From: Paractinoplanes brasiliensis | GTDB lineage: Bacteria; Actinomycetota; Actinomycetes; Mycobacteriales; Micromonosporaceae | DNA: 64,000 nt | Reading direction: 5' to 3' | Assembly (NCBI RefSeq): GCF_004362215.1 | Contig: NZ_SNWR01000002.1 | Location: 1,674,001 to 1,738,000 of the forward strand | Part shown: positions 57,139-64,000 of the stretch, piece after piece | How the letters are laid out: each line of letters opens with the position of its first letter | How positions within the stretch are numbered: the first letter of the stretch is position 1 | The notes under the pieces: model-generated | Database searches by the model: none | What the model saw: the letters and a program-made list of their open reading frames with translations, nothing else | Told to the model about the DNA's origin: nothing | Made by a program: the position numbers and the translations under genes

Positions 57139-58412
57139 ATGTCGCTTGTCCGGATGGGTCTGAACAACTACCGCTGCTTCGCCGGCTCGATCGACGTCGA
57201 GCTTCGCCCCGTCACTGTGGTCCTCGGTCGGAACAACTCGGGCAAGAGCGCACTGGTCCGCGCGCCCCTCGTGCTGTCGACGGGAATCGACACCGATTCG
57301 CCGGCGCCGCTCGACCTCGACAAGGTGGGGAGGATATCGTCGATTCCTTCACCGACCTCGTCTACGGCGGTCGTCCGCACGGGAGTCTGAGTGCCGATCT
57401 TCATCTTGCGTCGAGCGACACCGAGTTCGTGCGCTGTCGTGTGGGCATCCGGAACATCAGCGAGTTGCGCACTCAGGTGGTCGAGCACTTCGCGGTCGAC
57501 TATCAGCGAGAGGTAGGTCCACGGCTGACCTGGGAGCCCAAGGAGGCCGGTGACGGGCTTCAGCATTACACGGTGGAGGTGCCCGGACAGGGCCCGCGTC
57601 GCGGTGTAGATATTTCTTTCCAAGGATTCTTGCCGGTCCCGTCCAGTTCCGTCGACCAAGCCGTGACCAAGCACAATGACTTGATACGTCGCTTATTCGG
57701 CAGAGTGCGTTACCTGGGCCCGTTCCGGGAACGACCCAGCCGGCTCTACCGAGTCCCCGCCCGCATGCCGTCCTCGGTCGGCGCGAGCGGTGAGAACATG
57801 GCCGGTATATTGGCCAGTGACTCGACTCGCGGTCAACGACAGCTTCTGCGCGAGATCAATGCCGGGCTTTCCGAGAGCCTGCCGGGTTGGTCGGTCGACG
57901 TGGTCGAGCGCGGCGGCATGGTCTCCGTAGTCCTCCGATCCAGTGAGGACGACGCGCTCGCTGTCAACCTCGTCGACACCGGCACCGGGGTGGCGCAAGC
58001 ACTTCCCATATTCGTACAGCGGGCACTCGATCGGACCAGGCCCCCGGACGGGCCGGTGCTGGAAATCGTGGAACAACCCGAACTGCACCTTCATCCCTAC
58101 GCCCATGCGGCCCTCGCCGATCTTTACCTCACGGCAGCGCGGGACACCGGAGTACGGTTCCTGGTTGAGACCCACAGCGAAACTCTTCTTCTCCGCCTTC
58201 GGGTGCGGATTGCCGAGCAGAAGGCTGATCCGGAGGACGTGGCAATCTACTTCGTGGAGAGCACCGAGGGAGTGGGCAGGGTTCGCCGGATAAACATCGA
58301 CTCAGCCGGGAATCTGGACTACTGGCCCGAGGGAGTTTTCTCCGAGGATTACAGGGAAACAAGGGCTCTTGCGAAGGCGCAGTTGGAGCAGGTCGAGCCC
58401 AATGCGCGTTGA
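57139..58412 (+). pseudogene. AAA ATPase (AAA_15/21, OLD-like), frameshifted
   Basis: An SMC/ABC-like AAA ATPase of about 425 residues in two frames. The first ~65 residues from the ATG at 57139 hold MGLNNYRCFAGSID and the Walker A GRNNSGKSAL. After 57330 the rest continues one frame back: DIVDSFTDLVYGG, then the signature-like VDTGTGVAQALP, Walker B EIVEQPELHLHP and a final switch-His block RFLVETHSETLLLRLR. One G missing from the GGGG run at 57327-57330 explains the break: restoring it would read LDLDKVGEDIVDSF. It overlaps the TOPRIM-like gene by 11 bases. The break could be decay, phase variation or a sequencing error. Confidence 0.8.
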
Positions 58413-59352
58413 ACTCAGCCCGCACGCCTGCGCCGGTCCGGAGGCCTTCTACCCGTTGCACCGTCTGTTGCATGCCTTCGCCGAGGAGCGACACGAGTGG
58501 GCGGCGGACGAGGCGGCGATCGCGGCGCTGACTGCCTACTTCGAGGAGTACGCTGCTTCGCTGGCGCCGGCCGCACGTACGTTGGGCCAGAAGGCCATCG
58601 TTGATGCTGTGTGGTCCTCTGGTCCAGCGAGCGACCCAGTACGGGTGACCGAGGCCGATCTTTCTCACCTGGCCGAGGATCTCTGCCGAGCGGCGGTTCT
58701 GATCGTCGAGGATCTTCAGAACGATGGAGCGTTCGTTCGAGCCGTAGCCACTGTCTTCGGCAAACAGCGGGTGCTGACTGCGCTACGCAACGAGTGGCTT
58801 GTGTTGCGGCACGGCGGAGGCACTGGTCGGTTTCCTGCTCTGGTCGAGGCGGAGAGGTCGCGTTTTCGGTCGCTCACTCGGGTCGCGGTCATCGCTGACA
58901 GCGATCGCTACCTTCCCGGCGCGAACACCCCGATCCACGCAAAGGCCGACGAGTTCCGCGCTGTAGGGGTCGCGGTTCACGTACTGGCGCTGCGAGAGGC
59001 AGAGAACTACCTGCCGTACCGTGTGTTGGCATCGTGCGGGGATCCGTCGGTCACATCGGCAACCCTCACCGCGCTCAAGCAACTGACCCCTGATCAACGT
59101 GACCACTTCGACATCAAGCACGGGTTCGGCCCCCGGAACAAGCCGCCCAGGATCCGCACCGAACAACATGCGCTGTTCCGCGACCTCGACCCACAGATAC
59201 GCAACAAACTTCGGGGAGGGTTCGGGGAAGATCTGCTCCCTCGCTTGGAGGAACATAGCAAGACTCTCAACATCGCCGACTTCGGCGCGCTTGGTGCGCA
59301 TGTGGAAGTGGACCTTCGGGCACTACTATCAACCATCGAGAGCGTGATCTAG
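58402..59352 (+). CDS. TOPRIM-like nuclease protein, partner of the AAA ATPase
   Basis: A 316-residue protein. TOPRIM-type residues appear in order: E103 in LIVEDLQNDGAF, the HGGGTG stretch near 137-142, the Asp pair in VIADSDRY at 166 and 168, and REAENYLP at 198-205. An AAA_15/21 ATPase followed by a separate TOPRIM protein is the architecture of split OLD-family nucleases; the AriA/AriB (PARIS) pair is one example. Assignment to PARIS is not proven. ATG 58402 lies within the ATPase's last codons. It should cut nucleic acid when triggered by the ATPase. Confidence 0.65.
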   Translation: MRVELSPHACAGPEAFYPLHRLLHAFAEERHEWAADEAAIAALTAYFEEYAASLAPAARTLGQKAIVDAVWSSGPASDPVRVTEADLSHLAEDLCRAAVLIVEDLQNDGAFVRAVATVFGKQRVLTALRNEWLVLRHGGGTGRFPALVEAERSRFRSLTRVAVIADSDRYLPGANTPIHAKADEFRAVGVAVHVLALREAENYLPYRVLASCGDPSVTSATLTALKQLTPDQRDHFDIKHGFGPRNKPPRIRTEQHALFRDLDPQIRNKLRGGFGEDLLPRLEEHSKTLNIADFGALGAHVEVDLRALLSTIESVI

Positions 59353-59378
59353 GAGTGGCCGGGGAAGCGGATGAGCGT

Positions 59379-61014
59379 ATGAGCAGTCCCAGCGGGGACA
59401 TCACCGTCAAGCCCGAGATCATGCTGCTGGAGGACGTCCTCGCTGAGATCGCCGACGGTCGGCTTCGGGTTCCCCGGTTCCAACGGCCGTTCGTGTGGCG
59501 ACCGGATCAGATGATCGACCTCTTTGACAGCATCGAACGTGGTTACCCGGTCGGATCATTGCTGGTGTGGGACACGGGCCGAACGAGTGGACAGCCTCGA
59601 TCAGATCGCCGATATGCGGATTCCAGCGCCGCCCGGGACACCGGTGTCCTACCTGCTCGACGGTCACCAGCGACTGACGACGCTCTACGGCTGTCTCATG
59701 CGCCGTCCGGCCGAACACGACCTGTCCAGCACCGGTGGCTGGATCTGGAACATCTACAGGACGTTGGGAGTGCCGGACGGACCAGGAGGCCGGTTCCAGC
59801 ACTGGCGCAAACCCGGACCAGCACCAATTCACTTTCTCCCGATGCGCAACGTCCTTCGTACGATGGACTTTCTGCTGTTCGCCCGCGAGTTGGCAGGCAG
59901 CGACCACGACGTCGAGCGTTTGATGAACGAGGCTGAGCAGCTCGCACAGCGGATCAAGTCGTACAAGATGGCCGTGGTGCGCCTAGTTGGCGGCGAGCTC
60001 AAGCACGCAGTAGAGGTCTTCTCCCGGCTGAACAGCAGTGGGCAGTCAATGAGCCCCACGCAGATGGTGTCCGCCTTGACCTACAACGAGGGCGACACCT
60101 TGGCGGACCGCATCGAGACGCTGCAGAACGAGATCGGGGAACTCGGATTCGGTGAGATCCCGACGAACACCCTTTTCCAGGCGGTACTCGCAGTTTCAGG
60201 GGAGAACGACGTCCAGCACACGCGCTGGGACCGGCTTGCCGCCCGGATGCGCGACGACCTGGACCGGGACGTCAAACACACGGAGAAGGCTCTACACCAT
60301 GCCGTCGCCTTCCTTCGCGAAGAAGTCGGGGTGCCGCTGGCTCGACTGGTTCCCTACAACGCTCAGCTCGTCCTGCTGACGGTCGCGTTCCACGAAAACC
60401 CCGACCCGACGCCAGGACAGAGACGGGCGTTGCAGCGTTGGTTCTGGAGCACCTCGTGGTCGGGATACTTCGCGGGCGCCAACACAACGCAGATACGCCT
60501 GGCGCTGATCGAGATGCGCGAATTCGCCAAGGGCTTGACGGATCTTGACCTCGGCGGTCAGCAGGCTCGCCCCTTCCCCGAAAGGTTCGATCTACGGAGC
60601 GCCCGTGTACGCGCTTTCGTCCTCTGGGAGTTGAGACGATTCCCGCATCGGCTACGTCCGAACGGTCACATGATTGACCCGGTCGACCTCCTCCTGCGTT
60701 CGGATGCCAGCGCCTATCGCCAGATCATCCCGCGCGGGCCGCGCCGATCGAGCCCCGCTAACCGGCTCATGCTTCCCACCGCTCCGGGCACATCAGCACG
60801 CCGAGCACTACTCGAAGCCGACCAGGACCTTCTGGAAAGTCATGGCGTTCCCGATGCCGCGGTGGCCTGGCTACGTGAAGGCGACGACGAGCGCTTCCTG
60901 CAGGACCGGGAACATTTTCTGATCTCGGAGGAGCGGCTCTTCATAGCATCATTCGACGTCGCCATGTCTCATGCAGCGAGTTCAGCGGGCGAGCCGGAGA
61001 TCGATACAGTCTGA
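59379..61014 (+). pseudogene. DUF262 (GmrS/Srx-like) protein, frameshifted
   Basis: A DUF262 protein of about 545 residues in two frames. The first frame carries RLRVPRFQRPFVWRPDQM and YPVGSLLVWDTG. The second frame continues with SLDQIADMRIPAPPG and the diagnostic LLDGHQRLTTLYG, then a long helical part. The frames would join if one G were removed from GGG at 59576-59578. The C-terminal half has no HNH/DUF1524 motif that I can see, unlike GmrSD. DUF262 proteins are NTP-dependent nickases or restriction factors in several defence systems. An upstream GTG at 59355 could be the start instead. It follows the TOPRIM gene directly. Confidence 0.75.
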
Positions 61015-61165
61015 TGACTTCTGTCCAGCTGACCATGTCGGGGACAAATCCCCCACCACACATCGCCCTCTTGTCGATCATGATCTCATCAACAGCATTG
61101 CCGCAAACCGGCGAAGCGTTTCCAAGGCGCGCCCGGCCAAGGGCCATCGACGTCCCCAGGAGCAC

Positions 61166-61549
61166 TTACCGGGTGCGGCGGAGCAGGAGCCAGGCGTCGG
61201 CGGGGAACAGGGTCCGGGCTGTCCACCAGGTGGGGCGGGAGTAGTACGGGCGGGCGGCGGCCTCGTCGAGGATCTGGGGGTCGGTGGTGTGGTGGTCGGC
61301 GCCCTTCCAACGGATCGTGCAACCGCCCGCCGCCTGGACGTTGCGGACCCAGTTGGTTCGGGCGCCCCAGGGCAGGTTGATGATGAACGTTGACGGGGTG
61401 GCGATCACGACCACGGGGACGGCCAGGGCGCGGCCCGAGACCCGGCCGCGGTGGTGGACCACGGCCCATGGGGAGAACCGGCGGCCGGCCAAAGAGCGGA
61501 CGAACGGTGTGGTGGCTCGGGCGAGACGCCAGGACGTGTCGGTAGTCAT
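61166..61549 (-). CDS. Nitroreductase-family deazaflavin (F420)-dependent oxidoreductase-like protein
   Basis: A 127-residue split-beta-barrel protein resembling the Ddn/F420-dependent group, with GRALAVPVVVIATPSTFIIN and then LPWGARTNWVRNVQAAGGC and a charged tail. The family reduces quinones or nitro compounds with F420H2, a cofactor made by actinobacteria. The substrate is unknown. It is the first gene after the accessory block; bases 61015-61165 hold nothing I can identify. Confidence 0.75.
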   Translation of the reverse strand: MTTDTSWRLARATTPFVRSLAGRRFSPWAVVHHRGRVSGRALAVPVVVIATPSTFIINLPWGARTNWVRNVQAAGGCTIRWKGADHHTTDPQILDEAAARPYYSRPTWWTARTLFPADAWLLLRRTR

Positions 61550-61597
61550 GACCGCAGTTAAAGGGAGCTGGACGGGGGTGCGCTTCCCGGAAATCCG

Positions 61598-62605
61598 TTA
61601 CGTGCCGCGCAGGGCGTGGGCCACGGCGGCGGTGCGGCCGCGTACGCCCAGCTTGCGGTAGATGTTGGCGAGGTGCCGTTCGACGGTGTGGACGGCGATG
61701 CCCAGGTTGGCTGCGATCTCGTTGTTGGTGTCGCCCGCGGCCAGACGGCGCAGCACGTCCTGTTCACGGCGGGTCAGGGCGCCCGAGGGCAACGTGCGGC
61801 TCACCCGGCCGGCCGTGACGAAACCGATGACCAGGGACAGGTCAGCCGCCGGGTCCTCGACGAACAGGGTGGGGGTCTTGCCGGGGAGTTCCACCAGGCG
61901 AGCGCCGGGAATCCCGGCGGCCATGCGGCGGGAGACCGACACGGGGATCTGCTGGTCGCCCTGGCGGTGCAGGACCAGGGTGGGCGCTTCGACCTGAGCC
62001 AGCGACGGGGTGACGTCGATGTGGCGGGCGGCCTCGAACCAGGCCTTCGCGATGGCCGGCGTGGTGGCCGTACGGAAGGCTTCGGCTGTCCAGCGGCCCG
62101 ACTCGGCGCCGTCCCAGCCGAGCCAGGCCGTGGCGGCGGCGTCGGCGAACAGGGACCAGTCCTTGTCCACCAGCGAGAGCAGGGCCTGGGTCTGGGCGGG
62201 TTGCATGGCGTCGCTCATGCGCGGGGCGCCGCCGTACAGGATGAGGCGGCTGACTCGGCGGGGCTCAAGAGCGGCGAAAGAGATGGCCGTCGCGACGGAG
62301 TGGTAGTAGCCGAGCAGCGTGGCGCGGCGTAAGCCGGTGGCTTCCAGGACAGCGGTCAGGTCGCGTACGTGGGAATCGACTCCCAAATCAGCCAGGTCGA
62401 TGTCACGGCTGGAGTCGCCTGTCCCCCGGCCGTCGTAGAGCACCAGGGTGCACTCGCGGGACAGGACCTCGTACGCGGTGCGTAGTGCGGGGATGCGCCA
62501 CTGCGCCGCGATGTTGCTGAGTGACGGCATCCAGATCAGGGCGGGGCCGCGGCCGAGCTTCTGGTAGGCGATGGTGACGCCGTCCGTGGTTCTGGTGAAG
62601 TGCAC
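61598..62605 (-). CDS. LuxR regulator with N-terminal alpha/beta-hydrolase-like sensor domain
   Basis: A 335-residue protein. Residues 1-~255 follow the alpha/beta hydrolase fold (ALIWMPSLSNI, LYDGRGTGDSS, ATLLGYYHSVATAISFA, APTLVLHRQGDQQIP). The nucleophile elbow normally reads GxSxG, but here it is GYYHS, so the catalytic Ser position is Tyr, and the usual C-terminal His (in GxGH) is missing from ELPGKTPTLF. The domain probably binds a ligand without cleaving it. The C terminus is a LuxR HTH (LTRREQDVLRRLAAGDTNNE then HTVERHLANIYRKL). It is divergent from the peptidase at 62724, which it may control. The start is the GTG at 62605. Confidence 0.85.
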   Translation of the reverse strand: MHFTRTTDGVTIAYQKLGRGPALIWMPSLSNIAAQWRIPALRTAYEVLSRECTLVLYDGRGTGDSSRDIDLADLGVDSHVRDLTAVLEATGLRRATLLGYYHSVATAISFAALEPRRVSRLILYGGAPRMSDAMQPAQTQALLSLVDKDWSLFADAAATAWLGWDGAESGRWTAEAFRTATTPAIAKAWFEAARHIDVTPSLAQVEAPTLVLHRQGDQQIPVSVSRRMAAGIPGARLVELPGKTPTLFVEDPAADLSLVIGFVTAGRVSRTLPSGALTRREQDVLRRLAAGDTNNEIAANLGIAVHTVERHLANIYRKLGVRGRTAAVAHALRGT

Positions 62606-62723
62606 ACGTCCAGTAGAACAGCATCACATACTTATAGATGTATTTAGATGTTTGTACTATGTTGCCCAGGTCCCGCGTGCGATCGGATGTTCTTGGTAAC
62701 AGCCGTTCCACAAAGGAGGTACC
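62606..62723. promoter_or_regulatory. AT-rich divergent promoter region
   Basis: Bases 62624-62662 are strikingly AT-rich for this genome. They hold ATAC-N8-GTAT (62628-62643) as an inverted repeat and AGATGT twice at 10-bp spacing (62636 and 62646). It lies between the LuxR-type regulator and the secreted peptidase and is the natural operator for that regulator. Confidence 0.45.
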
Positions 62724-64000
62724 GTGCGCACCCCACCCCGTGCGTTGGCGGGAACCGCTGCCGGGCTCTTGGCCGCCGCGATCGTGCTGACCGCCTCATC
62801 CGGCGGCAACGCGGCCCCCGCGGCACCGGCCCAGGCCGAGAAGGCGAAAGTGCAAGGCGACAATCATCACGACCACCTTGTCGACAACAGGAAGGGGCGG
62901 ATCGCCCCGACCAGCGGCCAGCGCGCGGCCGCGGCGGGTGCGGAGGCCCGCTGGAACGCACTGGGCACACCGGCCTCGCTGACCGCGACGGCTCAGCCGC
63001 TCGAGGCGGGGCTTCCGGCCGACCCGGTCGCGGCGGCCAAGGCGTACGTGGGAAAGAATCTGGATGTGCTCGGGCTGACCGCCCGTGGGGCCGAGGCGCT
63101 CGATGTGCTGACCACGGCGAAGCTGGGCGAGGGCGCCGTGGTGGTGCTGCGGCAGAAGTTCGGTGACCTGGTCGCCGGGCGTGACGGCCTGCTGAGCCTG
63201 GGCGTGCGCGACGGCAAGGTCTGGCACGTCAGCTCGTCGCTGGCGCGTGACGCCGCCGCGCCCGAGCCGGCCACCCTGACCGCCGAGCAGGCCGTGTCGC
63301 TGGCCGGGCGTGACGCCGGGATCGCCACGCCGACAGTGATCGCCAACAAGCTGGTCGCCGTGCCGACCGCGACCGAGGGCGCCCGGGCGGCGTACCAGGT
63401 CACCTTCGGCGCCGATCTCAGTGGCGCCGACCCCGAGGCGTTCACCTCGTACGTGGATGCCCGCGACGGCCGTGTGCTGGTGCGCGAGAGCATCGTCGAC
63501 CACAGCGAGGACGACCCGTCGTGGGACGTCTTCCCGAGCTCGCCGCCGCTGAACTACTCCTCCTCGGACGACCGCCTGACCTGGTGCTGGGGTCCGCTGC
63601 GGGGCTGTGACGAGGTCGTGGCCACGTCGGCGTCCAAGCTGCCGTGGGATGTCGACCCGGCCACCGGCGAGCCGACGTTCACCACGCGCGGCAACAACGC
63701 GATCGCCGTGGAGAACCTGAACTCCAACGACCCGTTCACCGTCGGCACCGAGACCGCGACGCCGAAGCCGAACCGCGCGTACGACTACAAGTGGACCAAC
63801 CAGTGGTACCGCGAGCGGTGCTCCCCCGACGTGTTCACCACGCCGCAGCGCAACGACATCGACGCGGCCCGGTCCAACCTGTTCGCCATGCACAACCGCA
63901 TGCACGACTGGTCGTACCACCTGGGCTTCACCGAGGCGACCTGGAACATGCAGGACGACAACGGGACCGCGGGCGGCCTGGGCAACGACTACGAGCAGGG
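62724..64000 (+). CDS. Secreted M36 (fungalysin)-like metallopeptidase, 5' part
   Basis: The first 425 codons of a gene that runs off the window. GTG 62724 has a perfect AAAGGAGGT site. A signal peptide (LAGTAAGLLAAAIVLTA) is followed by an FTP-type propeptide (AYVGKNLDVLGLT, LRQKFGDLVAGRDG) and a beta domain. It then enters the peptidase N-terminal half with NRAYDYKWTNQWY, RSNLFAMHNRMHDWSYHLGF and the NDYEQG end. These are fungalysin-family blocks; the zinc HExxH lies beyond the window, so activity cannot be judged here. The enzyme would be an exported protein- or keratin-degrading protease. Confidence 0.85.
   Translation, partial: MRTPPRALAGTAAGLLAAAIVLTASSGGNAAPAAPAQAEKAKVQGDNHHDHLVDNRKGRIAPTSGQRAAAAGAEARWNALGTPASLTATAQPLEAGLPADPVAAAKAYVGKNLDVLGLTARGAEALDVLTTAKLGEGAVVVLRQKFGDLVAGRDGLLSLGVRDGKVWHVSSSLARDAAAPEPATLTAEQAVSLAGRDAGIATPTVIANKLVAVPTATEGARAAYQVTFGADLSGADPEAFTSYVDARDGRVLVRESIVDHSEDDPSWDVFPSSPPLNYSSSDDRLTWCWGPLRGCDEVVATSASKLPWDVDPATGEPTFTTRGNNAIAVENLNSNDPFTVGTETATPKPNRAYDYKWTNQWYRERCSPDVFTTPQRNDIDAARSNLFAMHNRMHDWSYHLGFTEATWNMQDDNGTAGGLGNDYEQ

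Noticed and set aside
57300..57360. Programmed -1 ribosomal frameshifting in the AAA ATPase gene
   Set aside because: The GTGGGGAGG site is a short G run, but I see no typical X-XXY-YYZ heptamer and no strong stem-loop just after it; indel or error is simpler, though not disproved.

Overview
The window is high-GC actinobacterial DNA. Frequent GTG starts, genes packed with GTGA/ATGA overlaps, a DUF5999-type small protein, an F420-type nitroreductase-like protein, SARP/AfsR-like and LAL-type giant regulators and large secreted proteins all point to Actinomycetota. A filamentous Micromonosporaceae (Actinoplanes-like) is my best guess; the genus is not proven. No rRNA, tRNA, CRISPR array or insertion sequence was found.

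Layout. (1) 1-8.4 kb: PAP2 membrane protein, diguanylate cyclase, RNA ligase RtcB, HAD hydrolase, a lipoprotein of the soluble glucose dehydrogenase family, a D-Ala-D-Ala carboxypeptidase and a beta-lactamase-fold serine hydrolase. (2) 8.4-14 kb: one 1815-residue single-chain acyl-CoA carboxylase with a eukaryote-like domain order, followed by a duplicated terminator-like hairpin. (3) 14-26.7 kb: signalling and regulation, with a receiver-only protein, a NarL-type regulator and histidine kinase, a zinc alcohol dehydrogenase, a secreted beta-repeat protein, LacI, an SRPBCC/ArsR pair with a readable promoter-operator, a methyltransferase and a giant BTAD/AAA regulator preceded by three 11-bp-spaced heptamers. 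(4) 26.7-33.5 kb: a candidate defence locus on the minus strand, with a PLD-like nuclease, an MmeI-like DNA methyltransferase, an SF2 helicase and a protein that seems to have lost a GIY-YIG domain. (5) 33.7-40.4 kb: MBL-fold hydrolase, MarR and CMD-family operon, two alpha/beta hydrolases and a LAL regulator. (6) 40.8-46.6 kb: metallophosphoesterase, a probable toxin-immunity pair, a polysaccharide deacetylase, MarR, and an FAD/flavin oxidoreductase operon. (7) 46.6-53 kb: complete glycerol locus (glpF-glpK-glpD opposite IclR and a second glycerol kinase). (8) 53-61 kb: a less GC-rich accessory block with a tandem-wHTH protein plus a double P-loop (AAA+/HerA) ATPase, divergent from an AAA ATPase, a TOPRIM-like nuclease and a DUF262 protein. 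(9) 61-64 kb: nitroreductase-like protein, a LuxR regulator with a hydrolase-like sensor domain, and the start of an M36 metallopeptidase.

The most interesting parts are the two defence-like blocks. The 53-61 kb block does not match any named system that I can assign with confidence, and two of its genes carry single-base frameshifts in G runs. The 27-33 kb block looks like a DISARM- or restriction-like module that lacks the DUF1998 genes and has lost its GIY-YIG end. Several operators can be read directly from the sequence: ArsR at 21.85 kb, SARP-like at 23.03 kb, MarR-linked repeats at 35.5 kb, MarR at 44.1 kb and IclR at 50.73 kb.
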